From: Aspidiotus rigidus
Lineage: Eukaryota; Arthropoda; Insecta; Hemiptera; Diaspididae
Length of the DNA: 64,000 nucleotides
Direction: 5' to 3'
Assembly: GCA_035079385.1 (NCBI GenBank)
Contig: JAVHKY010000054.1
Span: 4,007,501 to 4,071,500, forward strand
Both the position numbers and the translations under genes were made by a program. Each line of letters opens with the position of its first letter. Positions within the stretch are counted from its first letter, which is position 1. This document shows positions 1 to 12,547 of the stretch, one piece after another. A model generated the notes under the pieces. It saw nothing but the letters and a program-made list of their open reading frames with translations. It was not told where the DNA came from and did no database searches.

Positions 1-687
1 TCATTTTTCATAAATTACATACTCGCTTCACAAACACGCATCAACAACAATAACAATAATTAGAAACAAACAAAAATAAAAATTCAAACTATCATTGTTA
101 ACAAATACTATTTTTGGAAATAAATATAATATATATTATATAAAATTATGAAATGGAATATAGGGTGGGCTAGAAGAAATTCAAAACCATAAAGGCGATA
201 TTTGAAAATTCTTTAAATTGTTGACTAGTTCGAAAGATTTTAGTCGTTAATACTTTTTGACACATAATATTAGACTATTGTATCAGTCATTACCCTTGGG
301 GTCAAACCCACAAAAAAGTATAGGAATTGCAAAATAAAAAAGAGGAATGTGTTATGGGAAGAATCACGCACAAGATAATCACCTTTCAAAAGATAATGAA
401 TAATTTAAATAAAAAAAAATAATAAAATGGCAAAAAACGTGTACAAATTGGTAATAGGCATTCAATACTGATTTTAAAAAGTACGTACGTTTCTTATAAG
501 TACTAGTATTTCTGAAACATACGCCAACAGATAAAAAAAAAAATCTTAAAAAATAACATGGCATACAAAAATAATGATAAAATTAGGGGAACAGAAAAAG
601 AACCGATCCAAATATTTTGATTATTTGAAGTCTGTCATTAAAATGATGTGTAAAGAAATGCAACGTTTCATTATGAGTTTTGTTACT
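1..687. other. AT-rich sequence downstream of cindr, no gene seen
   Basis: This stretch lies beyond the cindr stop codon, which is on the minus strand at 688-690. It is AT-rich with short homopolymer runs and no long reading frame. It probably holds the cindr 3' UTR and flanking DNA. I could not pick a clear polyadenylation signal on the minus strand. Confidence 0.5.
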
Positions 688-3600
688 CATACCTGCGTAA
701 CTAATTCCGTAAGTTTATCGATTTCATTTTTCATTTCCATGCGTAAAGATGCTTCATTCGCTAACTTCGTTTTCAACTGATCAATCGCTTTCGTATAAAA
801 TTCGTTCTGTTTTTCCAAACGTATTTCCAACGCATTCACCTGTTTCACGTATGATTTTGCTCAGTAGAAATATGTGAAATAGAAAGTACGAAAATGTATA
901 GATGCACTCACTTTTTCGAGTAATGAGTTCCAATCAGTAACGGATACGGTAACTACTTTTTCGAATGAGGATGAGGTAACAGTATCATTAATACTTGTAC
1001 TAGTCACAGTGGCGACGGTTTCTTTGGACGGTGGTAATGATTTAGGCTGGTAGGACAATGACAGAGCTTCAGCGTCACCGGAAAACATAGAAACTGGTCG
1101 CTGGAAACGGAACGTTACATTTGATCCAGAACTCGTAAAGCCACTTCGAATATTCACTGAAATAATGACACAAATGCATAAATTTAATTCTCAGAAAAAT
1201 GAGAGTTTTCTTGACAACTCGTTCAATAGATATTGGGGAAAAATTACAAATTATATACTTTGATGACTTCAAAATTGTATCGAATTAAAATTTTTTCGTT
1301 CTCCAGTAAATGGCGACAAAACATCATTTTTTTCATCCTCAAAACTCAAACATTATCAATATACTTGAAAATCTTAAACCAACTGTAGTACCCAATCACA
1401 CTGAAGTCAAAACAAAAATTATGTGAATCCTAGCGAATAACTCATACTTAGTTTTTCCATCGACTAACCTTGGGATGAGTTTTTCTTTAATTGATTCATT
1501 TTCAATTCTTGCAACCATGGAGCCGATTTTCTATTTGCGTTACCATTGATCATTATTTTGGAATTGTGTACTGTATTATTCGTCATTGGAACGTCATCCT
1601 ATGGAACAAAAAGGCACACGAAGTCAATATAAAGAACTGAGTCTAACATACACGTAACCATAACTCGTTCTTACTTCTTTGAAGTTAATTCCTGATGGTG
1701 GTCTTCGTTTGGGTGCTTTTGCACGAGATGCGGTCGGATGCGTTAGAACCTCTGATCTCTCAATAAAACTCAAGTCCATTTCTTTAATATTTTCTTTTGT
1801 TTCCTAAAAAAAAAAAAGAATGTATTACAGTAAGACTTTATCATAGCTGAAAACTGCAGCTTGTTCATCGTGGAATAATAATTCAACAAAAGCTGTAGAT
1901 TGTTTATATAATTCAAAAAATGCTATGTGAATATGATATTTTTTTGGCACACTAGATTTTATTGAACAGTTAAATTGGGAACATGAAGCCCTTATTTCAT
2001 CACCGGTCATGAAAACTATTATTTAAAAACCCATAGATCGGAAAATACTCGAATTACCTAATTTCAATGTAAGTTTGAAAAATCACCCACTCGTTCGCAG
2101 TTATTTTAAAAATATTCCTGTCGTCGCATAAATAGCGTATACCAAGCACCAACCGGTACGAAGATTAACGTAAATAGTTTTTGAAAGTATTCTTCACATT
2201 CATAAAATTTGCTGCTTGTTCTGTGTGAACATCGAATTTTTTTTTCAAATAGAGTTTGTTATGCGTAATTATTATTGCTCGCAAAAAAGGTTGTATTAAT
2301 TTGAAGAATCAATTTCGAAATTAAGAAAATATGTACATCTTCCTGCTAACTGAATAGAAATATATTTCTTTCTGTGAACTGTCATCGACAGAACATTTAT
2401 TCTCGGCGTTTCGAATCGAAGGATACATTCGGTTTACAGCCTGTTCAAAAATACTATTTGCATTGTAAACTTTCACTAGTGACATTTTAACCAACTTGAC
2501 CATGGAGCGGTACTTTACAAAGTAGGCCCGCGGCGCTTTAGTATGATGGTTGAATCGAACCTCGAAAATGTACGCTTTATTTATAATTCAAAGCATACGG
2601 GCTATTTAGAGAACGAGACTCCATCAACAATAATCAAAACTTCTACTTACTACATCAATCTTCGAGGTATGACTGTCCGAATTATGGATTCTGGAAATTT
2701 TACTAGCGCTCGAACCGTCCGTATTGTCCATTTCTTTATTCACGAATGAACTTTGTAGTTCAGCGTTTAGCTTATCATTAATGGAGGAAGACAGAGGTCT
2801 CGTTTTACGAGGATCAACTGCAACGAAACGAAATCAGTTTTATTAAAAACACACAAGCGCATAAACGACTAAAACGAGTTCCTTTTCGATTTGTAATACA
2901 ATACATTTAACGCAGATGAGGCGTAGCACGCGTACTAATTAATTCAATTATGTAACATGAAATATTATCGAAAAACTCGTGTCGTTGCACTTGGTTACGT
3001 TGTACAGCGAATCAGTACGCACGAAAATAAATAATTAAATAGAAGAATGGTCGCAGAAAAATTACTCAGATTCTTTTGTGAATTAAATTCCATTCCTTTT
3101 TTACTGAAAGCATGGCCAGTTGCGTACGACCATAATCAAAATTTATCATATTCGATAAAAAATATTGTTAACGTATTTTCGGAGACAACGAAAAATCATG
3201 CGAAAACGAAACTAATACACCGCACAAATTATTTACATCTCAAACAACTAAAAACAAAATAATGACGCTTAGCTGAGCTTGGCCTTGCCTAAAAATTATG
3301 AAGTCATCGAGACGACCGCGAAAACAACTTCATACGAACGTTGAGTTGAAGTTACATTATTGCGTATTTTAAAATTAGGATCTACTAACCTGTCATCTCA
3401 GTACACGGTTTACTGTCCGTTTCGCCGGATTTGGAGAATGATGAAGCATCCGAGCTCGATGAATTCCTAGATGTATTAATACTACTTCGATCAACACTCA
3501 TATTAACTTTTTCCGACGGTGACGACGACAATGCCGAAACAAATGAAGTTTTCGCCGAATCAGGCGTACTAGATGCTGAGAAGCCCGGTTTTTTGGAAAC

Positions 3601-5999
3601 GATCGGCTTTTTCGAAAAATTTACATTATTTTCATCTATAAAAGTAGAAAAAAATATATGGATGATTCGAAAACTTTCAATTTTCAACGATGCGAATGAA
3701 ACTTACCAGACGGTTTTACAGGTGTTTCTAACGATTTGCGCAAAGCTGCCACGTTCGAATTTGTTGCTTGTTTATTATTAACACTACTCATACTATCGCG
3801 TGTTTTATTCGTTGTTGTTTTCGTTATGGACGGTCTCTGCGGTTTAGAAACCTGTAAAGATTGAGGACACTGTCGATTTATACACGATCTGAGGGATCAA
3901 ATTTTTATGAACAAGGCTTGAGTTTTAAAACAAAATTACTTTTTTTTCGAATGCACGGTAGTTGTACCGCCTTGTTTTTTTTTTCTTAGTATGACGTATT
4001 TTACCTATTATTTACAGTCAAAGTTATCGGCAGGGACTGTAACTTGTTATCAAATAACGATAAAGTGCTTCAGAGATATTTTCAACTTATACAGTTTCAA
4101 TTGTAGTATTTGAACATTCGTCCGAAAAAAAATGCTAGCTACACTCGTCTGAGGTCGAGTTACTGGATTTAGTCGTATCATTTGCATGAATACTGTTCAT
4201 ATTACTACTATTCGATCATTTGTCGAAGTTTCATAAATATTTTACACTTACATCATCACTCCAGGAGATAAGTTTGACAAAATTATCCGGGAAGACGCCT
4301 ATTTTTCCATTCAGTTGACCTTTCCACCATCCTTTATCGGGGAGGTCCGTGGAAAGAAGCAATATAGCGTCATTTTCTTTCAACGTTAGTTCGTCGTCGT
4401 GTTTAGCTTCGTACGGGAATAAAGCTATACACATTTCTTTTACTACATCGTACAAAAAATACATATTTCTTATTAAACGTATGCTAGAACGGTGCAGTAA
4501 AGGACGAGAGAAAAATCCGGACTTACTGGGTTTTGGTTTAGGCGGTAAGACAGGAGCATCGTTTGTCGTCGACACTTTCATAGAAGTTCGAACTGATTCC
4601 TCAACATCCATTTTTTCTACACCTGCGAACAAAAACCGTCATTATACCACGAAAATGAATGCGAAAATGAAACGGGTTCAACGTATTTATTTCTCAACAG
4701 CTCCGTGTTATCGGTTTGGTGACTACTCACTCGTGAACACGAACTACTTTTCGAATGACTTCAAATAGTTTGATTCTAAAGTTACGAATGTACAGAAATG
4801 ATAACACGAAGAAAAGAGATTTCAGTTTTTTCAAGTCCTCGCTTTCGAATGCGTGAAGTCCAATTTTTTTCGGAAAAAAGCATTTTTGAACTTGATATGT
4901 CCTTACCTTCGGCATTCTCATCATGGCTTGCAATTGTTTGACTACTATTGTCTTCATTACCACATTCGTTTGCATCTGATTCAGGTTCCACAAATTCTGA
5001 GACGAAATTAGAGGGAAATACACCAATCTGAAGGAAAAATTACAAACATATCACGTAATCTATACAAACATTGACGAGCGCTGGTAATAAAAATATTAGT
5101 AGCGCGGCTTTATTCATTAAAGTGAAAATGATGACGCGGAAAAATAAGTATTAGAAAAGTCACGTAGAAAATGTGGGTAATTAGATGGTAAAATATCTGG
5201 CGGTTGGAATTATAATCTAAGAATAACTTATTCGACGAGCTAGAATTCAGGAATTACTTTATTATTCAGTTTTCCTTCCCACCAGCCCTCTTCAACTTCA
5301 GAAATCAATTCCACGACATCGCCAACAGTCAATTCTAATTCGTCGACATTAACCGGAATGTAATTGAACTTGACTACAAATTTCTTTCCACGAACTAAAA
5401 ATGAAACATCGAATTAAATTTCGTCGTAATCAAATTTACGTCTCCTCTGGGTGGCACGAACTTACGCGGTACTCCATTTGAACTGAGGTTTACATTCTCG
5501 GATATAGTCTGAAATAAGAAATTGAGATGAGTTAGCGATTTACTGGAAAATTCTTACATTTTTGGTGGAGGAAGAAATTATAGTGGGCAGTTGTTTGTTT
5601 GACTTGGCAAAATTTGGGAGCTTAAAATCTGCGCCGAAAGAGCCCTCCGTAATTAATCTTACAAAGCAGTCTTAAAATCACTTCTCCATGTTGATTCTGA
5701 GAAATTTCAACATATTTTCCCAATTAAAATCGTTCAAAATTTGTCGAAAAACTCGAATTTGATCATTTTGAACAATTGTTTTTTTGTTGTATCTTCATCT
5801 GCTGAGAGGAAGCCCGCCGTAGGTATTTTGAAACTTACTTTAACAAAATTATCTGGGAAAAGGCCTCGTTTTCCATCTTTATCACTTCCTTCCCACCAAC
5901 CACCTTCTTTGACTTGTATATTGGTTATGACATCGCCTCTCTTCAATGTTAATTCGTCTGATTCCTGGGCCACATAGTCATAAAGTACAATTGCTTCCA
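688..5999 (-). CDS. cindr: CIN85/CD2AP family SH3 adaptor (cindr), N-terminal exon missing
   Basis: This is an adaptor that links receptor endocytosis, Cbl-type ligases and the actin cytoskeleton at the cell cortex. The exons read 5839-5999, 5558-5620, 5466-5508, 5258-5394, 4907-5027, 4527-4622, 4252-4442, 3707-3851, 3390-3635, 2651-2817, 1675-1803, 1469-1598, 912-1156 and 688-839, with phases that agree. SH3-1 (5839-5999) has the ALYDY-type VLYDY, DELTL, GGWWEG and [12 protein letters not shown]3-2 is split between 5258-5394 ([16 protein letters not shown]) and 4907-5027 (IGVFPSNFV). SH3-3 (4252-4442) has [13 protein letters not shown] and [10 protein letters not shown], preceded by the proline-rich PVLPPKPKP. 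The middle is Ser-rich and disordered. Exon 1675-1803 carries the capping-protein interaction motif [17 protein letters not shown]. The last exon is a heptad coiled coil ending LTELVTQV. The SH3-1 exon needs one base from an upstream exon, so the true start lies beyond 6000 and was not found. Orthology to cindr/SH3KBP1/CD2AP is secure from domain order. Confidence 0.93.
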
Positions 6000-8249
6000 C
6001 TATCAAAGAAAGTATACCATTAATATGGGAAATCGGCGACTTCAATTTGCAATATATGTTTTCGAAGATATTTGCAAGAGCTATACGGATCGACGATAAC
6101 TTACTATTTTATAAACTGTAAACTGATTTTTGTCGGATTGAGTTACAAGCACCATAGCATTTTGACGTGAAAAGGGACCCTTTTATGGGAATCGGAGTCA
6201 CTGCGAGTACACGATCCTGGAAACTAAAATTAAGCAACCACAACAAAGAATTACTTTCCGAACTTTGGAGATGGACGAATATGGTTAGACGGGAGCTGTC
6301 AAATGAGAAACGCTTCGGCTTATGTATCATGACTCATACCAAACCGATAGAATTTGTCAGAAACCAACTTACCTCGCAGTCAAAGGTGAATCTTCGAACA
6401 TAGAAAATGGAGGCTCGAGAAATTTTAGTTCGTAACCAAGATGATTTTTGAAAGGGTCAATTTTAGAAGTACGTTACACAAAGACGAAGACGATAATACC
6501 TAATTTACTCGAGAGAGATTCTCAACCACAACACAACGGATAACTAACCTTACGCTGGTACGAGCAGTCTGGCGCAGTAGGTCATTATTCAAGTCAGTAT
6601 CTACAACTACCACTACTACGATACTACTTCTGAATACTACTACCACTACCATCATCGTATCTGCATGGTTACACCTCGTGTACATACATCTACACTTGGT
6701 GTAGAAATTATACAGCGAATTCTTTCGTACTGGTTACTTGGGATCCACAACCTGACTTTTCTACTAGCCCTCAATTTGTTGCACAGAGTTGATGGAACTA
6801 TCAAACTTGTTTCGTTTTTCCGGTTTCAGCAATGACTGAGAAACGAAATTCATTGTAGGACAATGCTGTTTTAAAATTATCGTCGTGAGCAGCAGCCCAT
6901 CAATTCACTCATCTCCTTTAGCAAAAATTGCGTCTTCCAATTGTGGGAGGTTGCAGCGACTAACGATACAGTAATAAAATTCTATCGATATTGTCCTCAT
7001 TTCGGTAGACAAGGAAATTTTACAACTATGTACTTTATGACGGCTTATCTCAAGCGAGCAACTTTTTTCATACTCCGAAAAAAAATTAAAGGAGGTCGAA
7101 TTTGTTAGCGCATCGAAGTAATTAGATTACGATTCTTCGAACACTGGAATTACGCGAACAAGTTGACAAAGGACAACGACTTATAATTCCGTTGACATTG
7201 AAAATAATATTCGGTGATTATTTTAATATTCATAATCCCCTGTTTTATTTTAGAAGAATTATTTATAGGTAGTTTATGATTAACGTTAAATTTTCTTCGG
7301 TTCAAAGGCATAGCTAGGGGAAGGTGTGGGTGTGTTGAAACTCCACATCCCTGACTTCAGAGTTTGATTGGAATAAATTCGTGTTGTGAACTTCACTAAA
7401 AAGTGAGGAAAAAAGGCATCATTCCGTTCTTTTCTGTAATCCAGGCTTCCCCTCAGTTTTCGATCGTCTTCATGAAAGAACTGAGTTTCAAATAACCTAA
7501 TTTTATGTTTGACGTTTCTTTGTCAATCGTGATTGAGATATTTTTCGATAAAAAGCAGTCTTGCAAAAAAATCTTCAGAAAAATGTATTAAATATAGTTT
7601 TGGGACTAGAAACCCCTTCCGTCCTTGTTTGAAATTACTTCTGCAACTCCAATTAGACACACCTAATTCACACATACAAACATATTCGTGCCAATAGAGC
7701 ATGGGTCCACTTTACACGCTTCAAATTTAATGATTTAAAACTTTTCCGTTGGCATTCGAATTCTTCGAAAAATAGGTTTTAATTGTCGCTAATTCTAAGA
7801 TACTCTCGTCGATTAATGGTAGAAAATTATCTACATAATAACAACACATTTTGATAACAAGAAATGAAAATTTATTAAAGTGAAATAAGACTTTGGATAT
7901 TAGAAGTGAATTTTGTTTCCCTTTTTTTCTTTTTTTTTTTGTCTCGGATTAAAAGAAAACAACACAAAGTATTCTGCAAACAAAAATCGTACACCGAACA
8001 AACCACCGGATGGAATATCTCGGATAGAAAATTAATGTAAAAATTCCGAATAGACAGATCACTTTCTACTTAAGTTATTTCATCAATATAAAAAACTCTA
8101 AATCTTTCTTTTGAAATCACAGATTCTATCACTTACAGGAAAATATACAGTGCGAGGACGATTTACGATTAAGAAAATAAAACAACACCAATTAAATACT
8201 TTTAAATTAGAAAACACGAATAAAAAAAATTGAAAGTAGATTTTAAATC
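6000..8249. other. cindr 5' region and RNR 3' flank, no gene resolved
   Basis: This stretch should hold the unresolved first exon of cindr. An ATG on the minus strand near 6400 is followed by a good splice donor, but its reading phase does not join the SH3-1 exon. An imperfect CTA/ACC trinucleotide tract lies at about 6595-6660. The rest, up to the RNR stop at 8250, is AT-rich without a convincing reading frame. Confidence 0.4.
7871..7876 (-). terminator. candidate poly(A) signal of RNR large subunit
   Basis: AATAAA reads on the minus strand about 375 bases past the RNR stop codon. It is the canonical hexamer, in a suitable place. The call rests on position alone. Confidence 0.35.
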
Positions 8250-11200
8250 CTAGGCGCTGCACATACTACAGTCTGGACCATTTGCCCGGGAACATGCCAT
8301 GGTCAGCATTTTCTCGACTAGTTCCTCTTCATTAGGTTCAATTTCGTCAACTCCGTTCGTTTGTGATGCTTTAGCTTTTGATTTGTCTACGGTAAATTTA
8401 ATGGCATCGGCAGCGGGTTTTGTACGTAGGTAATACATACCCGTCTTTAAACCCTACAAGAGAAATTTGAATAGATGAGCGTAGTTCATACGTTGGTATA
8501 CGAAATAGATACAAGAAGATGTCTTACCAATTTCCAGCCATAGAAATGCATTGAGGTCAATTTTGAATAAGTAGGTTCGGCAATGTGTATGTTAAGACTC
8601 TGTGATTGGTCGATAAAGGCTGAACGATCGGCAGCCATCTTCAGTATTGTTTTTTGTTTAATTTCCCAGACCGTTTTATACAGCTCCTTCAAATCCTCTG
8701 GTATTCTATCGATATTCTGGAAGATTACAGAACCATTAAGCTTGTGAACATTCAATGGTTCTTTTAGTTCATCATATACTAACCTGGACCGATCCATTGT
8801 TTAAAATTAACTCGTTTTTCATGTCTTCATCCCATAATCCTCGTTCAACGAGATCTTTCAATAAGTGATGGTTTACAACCTGCATAATGATTGAATAATT
8901 GTCAAAATGCTTTGAACAATTTGAAGATGTTGAATAATATTTACCTGAAATTCGCCCGATAAAACTCGTCTAGTGTAAATATTTGATGTGTATGGCTCAA
9001 ATGATTCATTATTACCAAGAATCTGGGCTGTGGATGCGGTGGGCATCGGCGCGATTAACAAAGAATTCCGTATACCGTGCTGTTTAATCTTGTCTTTCAA
9101 TACGTCCCAATCCCAAAGAGATGTGGGCTTCACGTCCCACATGTCGTACTGTAAAATCTGTAGGAAATGGTTACAATAGGATTTATAATTTACTCGAATG
9201 AAGCGAGTATACTCATCTGCAGAAGACCGTACTTACTCCTTTACTAACTGGAGACCCTTCATAAGTTTCATATGGACCGTCGCGTTCGGCCAGTTCACAA
9301 CTCGCTTCCAAAGCTCCGTAATATATAGTCTCAAAAATTTGAGTGTTGAGTAATTGCGCTTCTTCACTTTCAAAAGGTAGTCGCATTAAAATGAAAAGGT
9401 CAGCGAGGCCTTGAATACCAATACCGATAGGACGATGTCTGAGATTTGATTTTTTTGCCTGAAAAATTAAAAGTTTAATAAGATCCAAAAAATTTCACGA
9501 GTTCATTTCAAAATTTGAATCAAATTGTAATTCTCTACTTTATCCCTATTCGTTTTGAAAAAGTCAACCGTGGGAAAGCTAAACAAGTTCAATTATACAC
9601 TCAATTTTATTTTCCAATTTTGGGGATTCGTCCTCTCATTCAACCACAGAATTTAAGTTTCCAGTAACTGGAACCTATTCCACAAAACGCTAATATGTAC
9701 GGACTACGGTCAACAAAGTCGAAGTTTTCCTTAGAATCATGAGATATTCATTAGTTTTTTCTAGGGTGGAGAAATGACAAAGCGAGTATACCTTCAATAT
9801 CAACTAAATCGAGGTTCCTACATAAACCATGCACATGAGCACATTAACTTAAGAGATAAATAGCGATCGGACAAAATAAAAAAACAAAAACGGAACCCAC
9901 GATAGGAATATTAACAGTATTGCCTCATAGATTGAAAAAAAAATTAGATGCACACGGAAATTTTCCTATGAATCATTTTAAAAATAGTGTTCTTCATGTA
10001 CAGCGAATTCTTCAAAATAAAGATAAAACCTACGCTATGCAACTGGATAGAATTATTACAGAATTCGTTACACAATCTCAACGATGATGCACACGTCGAA
10101 TCTCACTTAATTGAGCAAAAAACTTATCTACATCTTGGAACAAAAAAAAGATAGAAATCGCCTGAAATTTCTCCAATCCAAAAAGTTACATAACTCCGCA
10201 AGTCAACATCGTGTAATCGTGAAAAAATCTATCTATTCATGAATCACATAATTATGTATCTTTGTCATGAATCAGGCCAAAGTACGAGAAAAACTTTCCT
10301 GGGATTAACCAAAGATTTCCTTTACTTTACCTCTTTTGATTGGAGTAATAACGACATAATTTAATCGTATTCTCTTGCCCAAAAGAGGTGAACAATAATT
10401 CTACCACAATGAGGGAGTACTCACCTCCGGGACGGGGTAGTAATTAACGTCGATTATTTTATTCAAATTTTTAGTGATAATTTTTGCCACATTTTTCAAA
10501 TTTTTGAAATCGTAAGAACGATCAAAAGTATTCACGAACATATTCACAGCAATGGACGCAAGATTGCAAACAGCTACCTGTAGAGGAAATAACAATTAAT
10601 AATCGTATGCTTCCGAATGAAAAATGTATGCCGAACAAATTCAAGTAATTTACTTCATCTGGACCGGAATATTCTACTATTTCGGTGCATAAATTACTAC
10701 TCTTGATAGTTCCCAAGTTTTGCTGGTTGGATTTCTTGTTACACGAGTCTTTATACAGCATATAAGGAGTTCCCGTTTCGATTTGAGAATCCATAATAGC
10801 GAACCATAATTTCCTGGCTTCTACTTGTCGCACATAACGCCCTTCATCTTCGTACCTATAATGAATATTTTCCAAATAAATAATCGTCTCACCAACGCAA
10901 GAGGAGTGCACAGTTGAAACAGAAGCACTATCATACTTTTTATACAATTCATCGAATTCTTTGCCGTAAACATCACATAGACCGAGACTCTGATTTGGGC
11001 ACATCAAACTCCACATTTTGTTTTCTTCGACTCGACGCATAAATTCATCAGGAATCCATAAAGCGTAAAATAAATCTCGTGCTCTCACCTCTTCTTTTCC
11101 GGTATTCTTACGTAATTCAAGGAATTCGAATACATCAGCGTGCCACGGCTCAAGATAGATTGCAAATGCTCCTGGTCTCTGCATTTGGAAACAGGAAATA

Positions 11201-12547
11201 GGTGATGAATATATCCGCAACTTAATAGCTTACGTAATGTTAAAAGATACGCACTTTGTTTCCTCCTTGATCGACATATCGAGCGACGTTATTGTAAACG
11301 CGAAGCATGGGCACAAGCCCATTTGAAACGCCATTTGTGCCAGCAATATAACTATTTGCCGCCCGGATATTATGAATGTGTAAACCAACCCCGCCAGCTG
11401 ATTTCGAGATGAGAGCACAAGTTGTTAAAGTGTTAAAAATACCTTCAATGCTGTCTTCCTTCATGGCGATCAAGAAACAACTGAAATCAGACAAATTCAT
11501 TGCTGAAAAACTGTTTCAACCGACACCAATATCGCGATTCGAATTCACAATACTTACCTCGATAATTGAGGACGTGGAGTACCGGAACTAAATAAAGTCG
11601 GAGATGCGTGCGTGAAAAATTTTTCTGACATCATATTATACGTTTCGATAGCAGCATCTATATCTTCACCATGAATTCCAACAGAAACACGCATGAGCAT
11701 GTGCTGAGGACGTTCGACAACTTTCCCTTTTATTTTCAATAAATAGGACCTCTCCAGAGTCTGTAGGTAACAACAAACAACGATATTTTCCAACATTTAT
11801 AACTTCAAGTTCGAAATCAAAGGATTAACCGAACTTACTTTGAATCCGAAGTAATTGTAATTGAAATCTCGATCATAAATTATGGCTGAATTTAGTTTTT
11901 CTGCATTTTTCATGATAATATCGTAATGATAATTGGAAATCATAGGGCTTCGTAACTTAGTATATTCGTTTTCAATGTTGTAAAGATCCGTAACGACATC
12001 TATAAATGACGCCTACTATGAAGCACATGTTTCTAGTTGTTGAACTTTTAGAACAGGTCAGAACTTACCTGAGAAAGTTTTCTTGGTTTCTTTGTGAAGA
12101 TTTGAAATAGCAATACGCGCTGCAAGTATAGCGTAATCTGGATGTCGAGTAGTCATTGAAGCCGCTGTTTCGGCTGCTAAGTTATCTAATTCAGCGGTTG
12201 AAACACCGGGGAATAATCCGGCGATGACTTTCATCGCAATTTCAACCTACAATAAATAGATGATGAAACAAGTGTACCAGGCCTTTTTAATGTAATCGGT
12301 GGAAGAATACTCACCGGATCGACGAATTCAACGTTTAATCCATAGCATAGTTTTTGAATACGAGAAGTGATCTTATCAAAATGAATAGATTCTTTGCGAC
12401 CATCTACAAAAATATGAAAGGATGATTCGGTTTTTAAGGTTTCCATTCAGTCATCACCATAATTATCTCCAATTATAAAACGTATTTACCTCGTTTGAGA
12501 ACGAAAAGCTTGCCTTTCGGCAGCACAGAGGAAACAGGCGATTTCAT
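8250..12547 (-). CDS. RnrL: Ribonucleoside-diphosphate reductase large subunit
   Basis: This is the class I ribonucleotide reductase alpha chain. It reduces ribonucleoside diphosphates to deoxyribonucleotides in the cytosol with the small subunit (R2), for DNA replication and repair. There are 14 exons: 12490-12547, 12315-12403, 12069-12246, 11839-11999, 11558-11760, 11255-11480, 10937-11178, 10654-10855, 10425-10577, 9237-9458, 8945-9157, 8784-8879, 8528-8716 and 8250-8453. They join in phase to 811 aa, the usual animal length. The start [19 protein letters not shown] leads into the N-terminal ATP cone. Family signatures seen are [33 protein letters not shown] (loop with the catalytic Cys), [15 protein letters not shown] and the redox-active C-terminal CSMC two residues before the stop. 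Intron 10856-10936 (81 bp) is in frame and stop-free, so a naive reading frame runs through it. A perfect E2F-type palindrome lies about 180 bp upstream of the ATG. No frameshift is seen. Confidence 0.98.
9459..10424 (-). other. Largest RNR intron, nothing else seen
   Basis: This 966-bp intron separates the exon ending YYPVPE from the exon beginning [10 protein letters not shown]. It is several times longer than the other RNR introns. I see no reading frame, inverted repeat or element end in it. Confidence 0.7.

Noticed and set aside
6370..6402. ATG with strong donor on the minus strand (MFEDSPLTA) as cindr exon 1
   Set aside because: Its donor phase is 2, while the SH3-1 exon needs one preceding base. 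The join would shift the SH3 frame, and the alternative frame has a stop.
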